From the NCBI RefSeq assembly GCF_001624705.1, contig NZ_JSEO01000011.1:62001-126000 (forward strand): 64,000 bases of DNA, in the 5' to 3' direction. This stretch comes from Marinomonas sp. SBI8L (lineage in GTDB: Bacteria > Pseudomonadota > Gammaproteobacteria > Pseudomonadales > Marinomonadaceae). Below are positions 26,290 to 34,856 of this stretch, piece by piece. Both the position numbers and the translations under genes were made by a program. Positions within the stretch are counted from its first letter, which is position 1, and every line of letters begins with the position of its first letter. Under the pieces are notes generated by a model. It was not told the DNA's origin. It was given only the letters and a program-made list of their open reading frames with translations, and did not search any database.

Positions 26290-26353
26290 CCTTTGACCTG
26301 TCTATTGGTTACACCTTGAAAATACCTATCCAGTTGAATAAGGTGAATCAATT

Positions 26354-27247
26354 ATGCTCAGTCTCATGAAACAATATCAATTACCCAAACCCTTGCAGGG
26401 CGTGGCTCTCGCTCTGGTCTCTACGTGTCTGTTTGTGTGTGTGGGTGCCCTAGTGCGTATTCTCAGCGAGCAAATAGATCTGTTTCAAATTCTCCTTGTG
26501 CGCCAGCTCGTGTTTATTCTGGTACTGATGCCAGCTATCTGGGTGTCGTTAGATGTATTGCTCAAACCTGCCAAAGTAAAACTGCATCTGTTACGTATTT
26601 TAGGTGCCTTTTTAGCTTTGTACCTAGGCTTTGTCACTGTTAGTAATTTGCCTTTGGCAGATGCGACTGCCCTTGGTTTTACTCAAGTGTTATTTGTCGC
26701 CATCATTTCCAAAATCTTTTTATCCGAATCTGTCGGTGTGAACCGGGTTGTGACTGTCTTAGTAGGCTTTGTGGGTGTCATGCTGGTGGTGCAACCCAGT
26801 TTTGAAGCAGTTTCTTTATTGTATACCTTGGCGGGTTTAGGTGGGGCTTTAGGGGCTGCGATTGCTGTGGTCTGTGTGCGTCAGATGTCGAAAACAGAAT
26901 CTCGTACTGTCTTGCTGACTTATCAAGCCGTGTTTGTTGGTTTGATTGCGCTCATTCCTAGTTTGTTTGTCTGGCAATCGCCCACAGCGACCCAGTGGCT
27001 CTTACTCGTGCTCGTGGGTGTTATCTCATCTATCGCTCAGTGGGTTGGTGTTAGTGCTTACAAACTTGCTGAAGCTAATATTGTGGCTAATGTTGAATAT
27101 GCCAAAATGATCTACTCATTGATATTGGGCTACTTTCTCTTTAGTGAATTACCTAATGAGTTAGCTGTAGTGGGTGTGCTTATCATTATTGGCAGCGCGT
27201 TTCTGCCTTTCATGGATAAAGTGTTTAAGAAACGAACCTCTTTTTAA
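26354..27247 (+). CDS. EamA/DMT family transporter
   Basis: This 297-aa inner-membrane protein has about ten hydrophobic segments in two EamA repeats. The first repeat has FQILLVRQLVFILVLMPAIW and NLPLADATALGFTQVLFVAIISKIFLSESVGVNRVVTVLVGFVGVMLVVQP, the classic pattern of the drug/metabolite superfamily. The second ends with AEANIVANVEYAKMIYSLILGYFLFSELP. Substrates range over amino acids, sugars and drugs, and none can be assigned. Alternative start ATG at 26366. It stands alone between the two tRNA-Phe copies. Confidence 0.88.
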   Translation: MLSLMKQYQLPKPLQGVALALVSTCLFVCVGALVRILSEQIDLFQILLVRQLVFILVLMPAIWVSLDVLLKPAKVKLHLLRILGAFLALYLGFVTVSNLPLADATALGFTQVLFVAIISKIFLSESVGVNRVVTVLVGFVGVMLVVQPSFEAVSLLYTLAGLGGALGAAIAVVCVRQMSKTESRTVLLTYQAVFVGLIALIPSLFVWQSPTATQWLLLVLVGVISSIAQWVGVSAYKLAEANIVANVEYAKMIYSLILGYFLFSELPNELAVVGVLIIIGSAFLPFMDKVFKKRTSF

Positions 27248-27371
27248 AGCTTAAAAAGGGTTAACTGCTGAGTGTTAATTGAGCACTTTATTTTGTAATG
27301 AGAAGTGACGCTAAGATACTGAAAAATAAGGTCGCGATTTCGTAAAACATCCTATATAATGCTGCGCGATT

Positions 27372-27447
27372 GCCCTGATAGCTCAGTCGGTAGAGCAGAG
27401 GATTGAAAATCCTCGTGTCCGTGGTTCGATTCCGCGTCAGGGCACCA
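27372..27447 (+). tRNA. tRNA-Phe (GAA), copy 2
   Basis: This copy is base-for-base identical to tRNA-Phe copy 1 (25328-25403), with anticodon GAA and an encoded CCA. TATAAT lies at 27355-27360. Confidence 0.97.
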
Positions 27448-27453
27448 TCATTC

Positions 27454-27486
27454 AAAAAGGCCAGCTTTTAAAGCTGGCCTTTTTTG
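27454..27486 (+). terminator. terminator after tRNA-Phe copy 2
   Basis: Perfect 15-bp arms (27454-27468 and 27470-27484) share the core GGCCAGCTT/AAGCTGGCC with the terminator of copy 1. The tRNA and terminator were evidently duplicated together. Confidence 0.92.
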
Positions 27487-27572
27487 GTTTAAATTGCCAC
27501 TTTTCTATTCTTTTCTTTCTTTTTAAGGTTTTCATTACCTGTTTTTTCTCAGGAAGCATTTTTCTAAATACG

Positions 27573-28484
27573 CTATTCGTTAAAGGCTTTCATCCAAGCG
27601 CTCAGATGTTGTAATAGCTGATGAGGACCTGCTGATAATTGACGACCAAGCCGTGTGATCATGTGCGCTTCCCCTTGGGCAAGAAGCTGATTATCTATGG
27701 GAATTGCCACAAGCTGCTTATCTTCAATTTCCCTTGAGACGACAAAGGCTGGCATAAAGGTAAAGCCCATTTCTGAGCGCACAAACTGCTTTAATACAGC
27801 GATAGAGTCTGTGGTTAAAACAGGTTTAAAGCGTATCTTCTCTTGGAATTCAGCCATGGCTAGCAGTTGTCGCATACCAAATTGCGGCTCTTGCAAGGCG
27901 ACGGGATAGTCTAATAATTGGGTTAGGCTCAGTGGCCTTTCTAGCTGAGTAATTGGGTGGTCAGGAGAGACTATGGCGCAAATGGGCTGGCAGCTAATGG
28001 CTTGAGAGCGAATATTAGGCTGGCTGGTTGGATGAAATAACAAACCCATGTGGGCTTCGTCTTCTTCTACTTGGCGAATCACTTCGTTAGAGCCGCCCAT
28101 ATTGATAGAAAGCGTTAAAGCTGGGTAGCGTTTATTAAATTCAGGTAAAGGGCCAGACATGAGATCACTGACAAAGCCTTCTCCCACTGCGAGCTTGATA
28201 TGGCCTCTTTCTAAGCCTTCTAACGCTTGTAACTTGGCTAAGCAGGTTTCTTCGCTAGATAAGGATTGTCGATAATAGCTGAGTAGTATTTCCCCAGCTT
28301 CTGTTGCAGTTACACCTTTTCGGTGTCTTTCTATTAGGGTACAGGCGAGTTCTTCTTCTAGTAAGGCAATTTGTCGACTGACCGCAGATGGGGCTAAATT
28401 GAGCTTGTCAGCAGCGGCTCTTACCGTACCTAGGCTAACAGCCTCATAGAGGTAAGCAAGGCGCTGTTCTTTTATCTCTTTCAT
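27573..28484 (-). CDS. LysR-family transcriptional regulator
   Basis: This 303-aa protein has an N-terminal LysR winged helix (RLAYLYEAVSLGTVRAAADKLNLAPSAVSRQIALLEEELACTLIERHRKGVTATEAGEILLSYYRQ) and a periplasmic-binding-like effector domain. It is co-directional with, and 38 bases downstream of, the M20 amidohydrolase gene, so it may be the last gene of the serine acetyltransferase-VOC-M20 operon and control it. The ribosome site GGGAG is good. The effector is unknown. Confidence 0.9.
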   Translation of the reverse strand: MKEIKEQRLAYLYEAVSLGTVRAAADKLNLAPSAVSRQIALLEEELACTLIERHRKGVTATEAGEILLSYYRQSLSSEETCLAKLQALEGLERGHIKLAVGEGFVSDLMSGPLPEFNKRYPALTLSINMGGSNEVIRQVEEDEAHMGLLFHPTSQPNIRSQAISCQPICAIVSPDHPITQLERPLSLTQLLDYPVALQEPQFGMRQLLAMAEFQEKIRFKPVLTTDSIAVLKQFVRSEMGFTFMPAFVVSREIEDKQLVAIPIDNQLLAQGEAHMITRLGRQLSAGPHQLLQHLSAWMKAFNE

Positions 28485-28521
28485 TGCTTCTCCCTATAAG
28501 GCTGTGTTGATTAGTTAGCGG

Positions 28522-29703
28522 CTAGCGCTCTTTATTAATGGCGAGCTTATGTTGTACCAACTTCACCCAAAAGTTTGCGCCTAAGGCCAGTACCTTGTCA
28601 TTAAAATCATAGTAGGGGTTATGTAACCCACGACCACCTTCCGCGCTACCATTGCCTATCCAGATGTAAGCCCCAGGTTTTTGCTCTAGCATAAAGGCAA
28701 AGTCTTCTGCCCCCATACTTGGGTCTAGGTTGCGCTCTACTTTTTCGCTACCAACGAGTGAATTAGCCACTAAAGCGCAGGTTTCACTATGCTCTTTATC
28801 ATTAATGGTACTGGGATAAACACGGCGATAGTCTAGCTCTCCCACGGCCCCATAAGCTTGGCACAGGTTTTCGACTTGCTGGCGCATATTGGCTTCAAGC
28901 AAATCCTGAGTTTGTTTAGAGAAGGCACGACAGGTACCAGATAAGGTGGCACTGTCAGGTACTACGTTATAGGCATCGCCTCCTTGCATCTTGGTAATAC
29001 TGATGACACCCGATTCAAGCGGGTTTAATACTCTTGAGACGATGCTTTGTAGCGAAGTGATTAACTGCCCTGCTATCACAACAGGGTCGACGCCCATATG
29101 TGGCATGCCTGCGTGGCAGCCTTTGCCTGTGATCTTAATATCAAACACATCCATAGAGGCCATAACAGGGCCATCATGGACGGCAAAATGCCCTTCTTCT
29201 AACCCTGGCCAGTTATGCATACCGTAAACCGCATCTATGTTAAAACGCTCAAACAAGCCTTCTTCACACATACGCTTAGCGCCGGCTTCACCTTCTTCCG
29301 CGGGTTGGAAGATAAAAACTAAACTGCCTGCGAAATCTCTATGTTCCGCAAGGTATTTAGCAGCGCCTAACAACATAGCCGTATGGCCATCATGGCCACA
29401 ACCATGCATTTTTCCCTTGTGTTTAGAGCAATGGTCGAAGGCGTTAAGCTCTTCTAGGTGAAGTGCATCCATGTCGGCTCTTAGGGCGATAGTATTAGGG
29501 CCTTCTTGCTTGCCCTTAAGCGTGGCCACTACCCCAGTTTCGGCTATGCCTGTGGTGACGTCTAAGCCAAAACTCGTTAGTAGGTCGGCCACTTTGGCCG
29601 CCGTTCTGTGTTCTTCAAAGGCGGTTTCGGGATGAGCGTGGAGATCTCTGCGCCACTGGCGCATAGTCTGGTGTAATTCCCCTTCGGTTGGGATGAATGA
29701 CAT
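28522..29703 (-). CDS. M20 family amidohydrolase (hippurate hydrolase/N-acyl amino acid deacylase type)
   Basis: This 393-aa di-metal amidohydrolase has metal ligands in HGCGHDGHTAMLLGAA, the catalytic Glu in FQPAEEGEAGAKRM, further ligand and substrate His in YGMHNWPGLEEG and GKGCHAGMPHMGVDPV, and a late ligand His in GGRGLHNPYYDFND. The dimerisation 'lid' domain is in between. The family removes acyl groups from amino-acid N-acyl compounds. It is translated two bases after the VOC gene, so it acts in the same pathway as that protein and the serine acetyltransferase. The exact substrate is unknown. Confidence 0.85.
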   Translation of the reverse strand: MSFIPTEGELHQTMRQWRRDLHAHPETAFEEHRTAAKVADLLTSFGLDVTTGIAETGVVATLKGKQEGPNTIALRADMDALHLEELNAFDHCSKHKGKMHGCGHDGHTAMLLGAAKYLAEHRDFAGSLVFIFQPAEEGEAGAKRMCEEGLFERFNIDAVYGMHNWPGLEEGHFAVHDGPVMASMDVFDIKITGKGCHAGMPHMGVDPVVIAGQLITSLQSIVSRVLNPLESGVISITKMQGGDAYNVVPDSATLSGTCRAFSKQTQDLLEANMRQQVENLCQAYGAVGELDYRRVYPSTINDKEHSETCALVANSLVGSEKVERNLDPSMGAEDFAFMLEQKPGAYIWIGNGSAEGGRGLHNPYYDFNDKVLALGANFWVKLVQHKLAINKER

Positions 29704-29705
29704 GC

Positions 29706-30602
29706 TTAGTCCTCAGCTTTTTCTGGGTATATTTCAATAATGGTATTGCCCGCATAGCTTGCCGGGATGCGCAAGCCACCTTCTTCTGTGGTGTGGTAGC
29801 TTACCTGATTTTTGTCCAAATGGGCCTTCGCCTTAGTAATAGAGTGGGTTGTGACGCGAATCGCGACACCACTCGGTTGTTGTTCAGGGGTAATAGGCAC
29901 CTCTACACCTGCAAATCTTATTTGAGCCTGTGCTGGTGTGAATATTTCAAAATCGCCTCTATCTGTACTTACTTCTAACATGTCTTCTGTCAGTGTTACC
30001 GCCTCTTCGCCATAGATACCGACAAACCTTGGATAAAGGGTTTCTGGTGAGTCTGCCACATAACTGACTTTGGTAATGGCATTTGCACCATTGGCATGTG
30101 TCATCCAGTCTTTAACCCAGACTAGATGGGGCTTGTGCTGGTGGCAAAAGAAATGAGAAATAGCCGGAAACTCAGTATTAATCAGCATAACAAGGGAGAC
30201 AACGGCTTCTTCCTCGCTACCATCTGGTCTGTGGGCGATACGACGAAAATCCACTAAACCTTGATTTTCGACTAGCCTATCCTGCATTAATTGATGATCT
30301 TGCCTAGCATCTTCACTGTGCAGTGCGACTAGAGCTAAGCCTTCTTTGCGCGCTAAGGAATCACTGATAAAGCGGCCGAAGGCAAAGCCTTTCTCATTTT
30401 TCTGATCCAGCTTAGAGGCGTCATAAATACTGATCACTTCGATAAAGTTTTCAGGAAACATAAGCAAGTGGTTGTCTGTTCCCCAAGGGTGATGGTGTCT
30501 TGGGTTAATAAAGAAGCCTAAGCGAGCAAAGTCTTCACAGGCCTTGTCCATATCCTTGACTGCAACCAGAGGGTGATCTATTCCAAGATGATTTTTAGTC
30601 AT
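29706..30602 (-). CDS. VOC superfamily (glyoxalase-like domain) protein
   Basis: The 298-aa protein begins LGIDHPLVAVKDMDKACEDFARLGFFINPRHHHPWGTDNHLLMFPENFIEVISIYD, the pattern of the 'Glyoxalase-like domain' (Glyoxalase_3) group. It has likely metal-ligand His and Glu (HP near the start, E in FIEVI) and a second VOC half at about 150-290 ending in IPASYAGNTIIEIYPE. VOC enzymes include dioxygenases, isomerases and lyases; this one is unassigned. It is tightly packed between the serine acetyltransferase and M20 genes (2-bp gaps on both sides). Confidence 0.75.
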   Translation of the reverse strand: MTKNHLGIDHPLVAVKDMDKACEDFARLGFFINPRHHHPWGTDNHLLMFPENFIEVISIYDASKLDQKNEKGFAFGRFISDSLARKEGLALVALHSEDARQDHQLMQDRLVENQGLVDFRRIAHRPDGSEEEAVVSLVMLINTEFPAISHFFCHQHKPHLVWVKDWMTHANGANAITKVSYVADSPETLYPRFVGIYGEEAVTLTEDMLEVSTDRGDFEIFTPAQAQIRFAGVEVPITPEQQPSGVAIRVTTHSITKAKAHLDKNQVSYHTTEEGGLRIPASYAGNTIIEIYPEKAED

Positions 30603-30604
30603 GC

Positions 30605-31393
30605 CTAATCCTTATGCTTTTTTATGTTTGAACTGAGCGTATTAGATGCAAGCGGCTGAGCAACTTTACCAACCACTGTAGTATTAGCCGCAACGGCTTT
30701 TACCACCACAGTGCCCCCTGCAACCTTGGCGTTTTCGCCAATTTCGATATTGCCAAATACCTGAGTGCCCGCGCCGATAAAAGCGCCCTTACGGACTTTA
30801 GGGTGTCTATCACCCTCACCTTTTCCTGTGCCACCTAGGGTGACACTTTGGAACAAAGTCACATCATCTTCAATAACCGCCGTTTCGCCTATCACGATAC
30901 CCACCGCGTGATCCATAAAGATGCCTGCACCTATTTTCGCTCCTGGGTGTATATCGACCCCAAAGAGAGAGACCATGCGGCCCTGAATATACAAGGCGAG
31001 TGCCTCTTGATTATGGTGCCAAAAATAGTGAGAAAACCTATGACACTCAAGGGCTTGATAGCCACCAAAGTACAATAAGGGAGTGTAATGATCCTTGATA
31101 GAGGCATTCGTTTGTAATTGACACAAAAGGTCTGCCAAGGCGGCTTGGTATATCTTAGGCTCAGCTAACATGGTGACTTCTAATGTGTCTTGCCATCTTG
31201 CTACTTGCTCTGGAGAGTCGCTTAGCTTCTCGGCAAGTACATAAGCAAGCGCTGCCTGATAACTAGGATGTTGAAGGATGTTTCTTTGATAAAAGCGGCT
31301 TAGTAGCTCAAACTCATTTGCTATCGCTTGCGCTTCCTCAAGAATCCTTTGCCAAAGATTTTCTGTGTCTACTTCGCGTTTAAAATCGGCCAT
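30605..31393 (-). CDS. serine O-acetyltransferase
   Basis: This 262-aa protein has the CysE layout: an alpha-helical N-terminal domain, then a left-handed beta helix. Key stretches are HRFSHYFW, VSLFGVDIHPGAKIGAGIFMDHAVGIVIGETAVIEDDVTLFQSVTLGGTGK and DRHPKVRKGAFIGAGTQVFGNIEIGENAKVAGGTVVVK, with the catalytic His/Asp pair in MDHAVG and GDRHPKV. CysE makes O-acetylserine for cysteine synthesis. This copy sits in an accessory operon with a VOC protein and an M20 deacylase, so it may serve a dedicated pathway and not housekeeping cysteine supply. The ribosome site GGAGG is perfect. Confidence 0.88.
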   Translation of the reverse strand: MADFKREVDTENLWQRILEEAQAIANEFELLSRFYQRNILQHPSYQAALAYVLAEKLSDSPEQVARWQDTLEVTMLAEPKIYQAALADLLCQLQTNASIKDHYTPLLYFGGYQALECHRFSHYFWHHNQEALALYIQGRMVSLFGVDIHPGAKIGAGIFMDHAVGIVIGETAVIEDDVTLFQSVTLGGTGKGEGDRHPKVRKGAFIGAGTQVFGNIEIGENAKVAGGTVVVKAVAANTTVVGKVAQPLASNTLSSNIKKHKD

Positions 31394-31551
31394 CTTACCT
31401 CCGAATAAAAAGCAGCGCCCCTTAAATTAGTTAAAACAAGTACTAGTTAAAACAAGCAAAACAAGGCGCTGAAAAAGTGCGCTTCTGTCATATCCTGTGA
31501 ACCAGAGATAGCAGAAACGCTAGGGTCTCATCGTGAACAGATGAGGTGCAC

Positions 31552-33090
31552 TTACTCTATTGAATACCCAAATTGAATCGCCGCATCTCTGGCGGTTTCG
31601 ACCCAAACACTCTTGGTTTGAGTGTATTCCAACAAGCCTTCATAGCCACTTGAGCGGCCATAGCCGCTCTCGCCAAACCCACCAAAAGGCGACATAACAT
31701 TGATGGCCTTATAGCTATTCACCCAAAAAGTGCCGGCATTCACTTGAGCTGCCATTCTATGGGCTCTACCTACGTCCGCTGTCCACGCTGCTCCCGCTAG
31801 GCCAAAGCGACTTGCATTAGCAATGGCAACAGCCTCATCCTCATCATCAAAAGGAATCACAGACACCACAGGGCCAAAGATCTCCTCTTGTGCCACGGCC
31901 ATGGCATTATCAACCTCAGCTAATACGGTGGGACGATAGAAGTAGCCTTCTTCACCGCCACGGATATCAGCTCGACAGCCTCCGCTAGCAACTACAGCGC
32001 CTTCAGCAACCCCTTGATTAACCAAACTATTGATATGCTGGTATTGGGTTAAGTTATTAATTGGGCCTACCATGGTGTCGTCTAGCCAAGGCAAACCAAC
32101 TGGAATTTTGCTGGTTGCAGAAGCAAGCCTCTCGACCATTTCTGCGTAAACCCCTCTTTGTACTAATAAGCGTGAACCCGAGACACAGCTTTGTCCCGCC
32201 GCTGCAAAAACGGCTGCTTGTGCGCCGACGACGGCTCTGTCTAAATCTCCATCATTAAAGACGATATTGGCAGACTTGCCACCTAGCTCAAGTACACAAG
32301 GAATCACTCTTTGGGCGGATGCTGCCGCTATGATGCCGCCTGTTTTAGGTGAACCAACAAAAACGACTTTTTTCGTTGCTGGGTTCGCAATAGCAGCGGC
32401 ACCCGTGGTGTGGCCTAAGCCATTAATGACATTGACTAAACCTTTGGGTACACCTGCCTCCTCTATCAATTTAACCAGTACAGTTGTGCTTAAAGGGGTT
32501 AATTCAGAGGGTTTTAATAACACGGCATTACCGGCACAAATGGCCGGCGCTATTTGCCAACCACCCGTGAAGACAGGAGCATTCCATGGGGTAATTTGAG
32601 TGACCACACCATAAGGTTCGTGACGTGTGTAGTTCAGATGGCTAGTGGGAACAGGGATAACCTGACCTGTCATCTTGTCACACCAGCCACCATAGTATTC
32701 AAACATATCAGCGACTTTAGCGACCTCTACTCGACAATCTCGAATGGGCTTACCGGCTGAAATAGACTCTAGCTGGGCAACTTCTTCTGCGACTTGGCGT
32801 ATTTTAGCGCCACAAGCCCACATAATCTGGCCTCTGGCGGTTGCTGTTTTCGCCCACCAACGCTTTTGAGCAGCCATGGCTGCATCCGCAGCGGTTTGTA
32901 CAATGGCTTCGCCTGCATCCTGGTAACTCATAAAGTGCTGGCCTGTGGCAGGGTTAGTCAGATGAATTGTTTCGCCTTTACCTAAAGCCATTTCACCCGC
33001 TACCCAACTGCCAAAGCGACTATCACCTAAAAGTGTGATTAGAAGTTGCTCGACTTCTTGCTCTCCGTTTTTTTGGATATTAAGGCTCAT
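31552..33090 (-). CDS. NAD(P)-dependent aldehyde dehydrogenase
   Basis: This 512-aa protein of the ALDH superfamily has the catalytic Glu region VLELGGKSANIVFND, the catalytic Cys in AAAGQSCVSGSRLLV, the cofactor region VFVGSPKTGG and EEIFGPVVSVIPF. The closest general group is betaine-aldehyde or aminoaldehyde dehydrogenase-like. The start overlaps the end of the dehydrogenase gene by four bases, so alcohol and aldehyde oxidation steps are probably linked. The physiological aldehyde is unknown. Confidence 0.9.
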   Translation of the reverse strand: MSLNIQKNGEQEVEQLLITLLGDSRFGSWVAGEMALGKGETIHLTNPATGQHFMSYQDAGEAIVQTAADAAMAAQKRWWAKTATARGQIMWACGAKIRQVAEEVAQLESISAGKPIRDCRVEVAKVADMFEYYGGWCDKMTGQVIPVPTSHLNYTRHEPYGVVTQITPWNAPVFTGGWQIAPAICAGNAVLLKPSELTPLSTTVLVKLIEEAGVPKGLVNVINGLGHTTGAAAIANPATKKVVFVGSPKTGGIIAAASAQRVIPCVLELGGKSANIVFNDGDLDRAVVGAQAAVFAAAGQSCVSGSRLLVQRGVYAEMVERLASATSKIPVGLPWLDDTMVGPINNLTQYQHINSLVNQGVAEGAVVASGGCRADIRGGEEGYFYRPTVLAEVDNAMAVAQEEIFGPVVSVIPFDDEDEAVAIANASRFGLAGAAWTADVGRAHRMAAQVNAGTFWVNSYKAINVMSPFGGFGESGYGRSSGYEGLLEYTQTKSVWVETARDAAIQFGYSIE

Positions 33091-34016
33091 GACTCTTCTC
33101 CTTTTGGGTGTTCATTGATCTGGTCTATATTTTTGATGATGCAGTTAAAGTCGTCCTGATCGGCGATATTGTCTGCACTTGCATGCCAAATTGACGAAGT
33201 TTGCTCTGCCATTGGCAAGCTTAACCCCATGTCTTCTATCAACTGCTTAGCAAGACGCACATCTTTACGCATAAGTTGCATGGTAAAACCTGAGTTAAAT
33301 TCCTCATTTAAAATCCAGCGAGGAAAGTTCACTTCACTCACCGCACTTCGGCCTGAACCCGCATTTAAACCTGCAATTAACGCCTCTGGATCAAGCCCAG
33401 CTTTTTTACCAAGAGAAATGGCTTCGGCGGTGGTCACAAGGTGGGCAGCGCATAGCAGGTTATTGATTAACTTCGCCACATGGCCATTGCCAGATTCACC
33501 TAGGTGCACCACCTTGCTGCTTAGCGCATCTAAGAAAGGTTTTGCTCTTTGTAAGGCTGCAATTTCACCTCCAACTACCATCACCATGGTGCCAGCCGCT
33601 GCGCCTGCTGGACCGCCACTGACTGGGCTGTCTAAAAGCTGGTGGCCATGACTCGCTAACTCAGCTGCTAGAGCGCGTGTTACCTCAGGTTCAGAGGTAG
33701 ACGTATCCATAATCAAGCTATTGGCTTGCGCGTTTTCTATAATGCCGCCCTCACCCTTGATAACCGCTTGCACATGTTTAGCCATAGGCAGAGACAGAAT
33801 AATCACTTGGCAGCTTTGGCAAAGTGCTTTTGTATCTGCTGCTATGGTGACGCCCAAAGCTTGGGCTGCTCGCTTTTGTTCTTCGCCAAGATCTGTCCCT
33901 ATGACATGAAAGCCCTCTCGTAGCAGGGTTTTAGCCATGCCATAGCCCATGCTACCTAAACCGATAATGCCGACGGTTGTGCCTGTCACTTTTTTACTCG
34001 TATTCACTTCTGTCAT
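33087..34016 (-). CDS. beta-hydroxyacid dehydrogenase (3-hydroxyisobutyrate dehydrogenase family)
   Basis: This 309-aa NAD(P)-dependent enzyme has the Rossmann motif VGIIGLGSMGYGMAKTLLREGF, the substrate-binding motif LLDSPVSGGPAGAAAGTMVMVVGG and the catalytic Lys in GNGHVAKLINNLLCAAHL. The family oxidises 3-hydroxyisobutyrate, tartronate semialdehyde-type compounds or other beta-hydroxyacids. It starts the two-gene unit with the aldehyde dehydrogenase. GAGG precedes the ATG. It is divergent from a LysE exporter and AraC regulator, which may belong to the same system. Confidence 0.88.
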   Translation of the reverse strand: MTEVNTSKKVTGTTVGIIGLGSMGYGMAKTLLREGFHVIGTDLGEEQKRAAQALGVTIAADTKALCQSCQVIILSLPMAKHVQAVIKGEGGIIENAQANSLIMDTSTSEPEVTRALAAELASHGHQLLDSPVSGGPAGAAAGTMVMVVGGEIAALQRAKPFLDALSSKVVHLGESGNGHVAKLINNLLCAAHLVTTAEAISLGKKAGLDPEALIAGLNAGSGRSAVSEVNFPRWILNEEFNSGFTMQLMRKDVRLAKQLIEDMGLSLPMAEQTSSIWHASADNIADQDDFNCIIKNIDQINEHPKGEES

Positions 34017-34230
34017 AGCTACCTCTGAATTCTTTACTTAGCTTTCATGCCATTCTTACTAATCTCTCTGTTATGAATAAGTAGTTGAAAATGAATTTAT
34101 TGTTCTAATTTTCGCAACACAAAATAAAGTATGAGTTTTGGCGCAGCGCAATAACGTTCAATCTTTTCAAATGAGGCTGATTTAAACTGCAAGCATTCAT
34201 ATCGTGTGAGAACCTTTTGAGGATGCTGAA

Positions 34231-34836
34231 ATGTTTGCTGTCGTTATTTCTATGATGCTATTTGCCTTGATAGGCGCGATTTCCCCAGGACCTGTGAATA
34301 TTATTGCCACAGGAACCGCAGCCAGTTTCGGTTTTAAACGTACCCTTCCCCATGTGATTGGCGCGACGTTGGCGTATACCTTGATTGTATTTTTAGCAGG
34401 TATTGGTTTAAGCCAACTGCTTTTTGCCTTTCCTAGCTTGAGCCAAGTGCTACAAGTGTGTGGCTCTGCCTTTCTGCTTTATATGGCGTATAAAATCGGC
34501 TCAGCACCTGTGCAATCCATGGAAGACGATAGCCAGAAGCAATCACCTCCTAGCCTATTACAGGGCGCTTTAAGTCAATGGCTCAACCCAAAAGCTTGGT
34601 TAGTGTCTATGTCTGGGGTGGCAGTATTTGTGAATGTGAATAACCCTTACTATCTGTACCTCTTGGCTTTTTGTCTTGTCTCATTCTTTATGTGTTTTAT
34701 TGGGATTGGTTCTTGGGCCTTGATGGGAGACGTCATTCGTCGCTTTTTATCTAACGCTAAGCAGCAGGTGTTATTTAATCGACTTATGGCGATCTTGTTA
34801 GTAATCTTAGTTGTCTTAATGACGGTTAGTTTTTAA
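34231..34836 (+). CDS. LysE/RhtB family exporter
   Basis: This 201-aa inner-membrane protein has about six membrane segments. The family motifs are GAISPGPVNIIATGTAASFGFKRTLPHVIGATLAYTLIVFLAGIGLS and SQWLNPKAWLVSMSGVAVF. It is followed after 20 bases by an AraC regulator and is divergent from the dehydrogenase pair. An export valve for a pathway amino acid or analogue is plausible but not shown. Confidence 0.85.
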   Translation: MFAVVISMMLFALIGAISPGPVNIIATGTAASFGFKRTLPHVIGATLAYTLIVFLAGIGLSQLLFAFPSLSQVLQVCGSAFLLYMAYKIGSAPVQSMEDDSQKQSPPSLLQGALSQWLNPKAWLVSMSGVAVFVNVNNPYYLYLLAFCLVSFFMCFIGIGSWALMGDVIRRFLSNAKQQVLFNRLMAILLVILVVLMTVSF

Positions 34837-34856
34837 CCAAAGCAAGGAGGTAGTAA

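Noticed and set aside
25328-27447. Integrated genomic island bounded by tRNA-Phe repeats
   Set aside because: There is no integrase, and both copies are complete tRNAs with their own terminators and -10 boxes; duplication is a simpler explanation.
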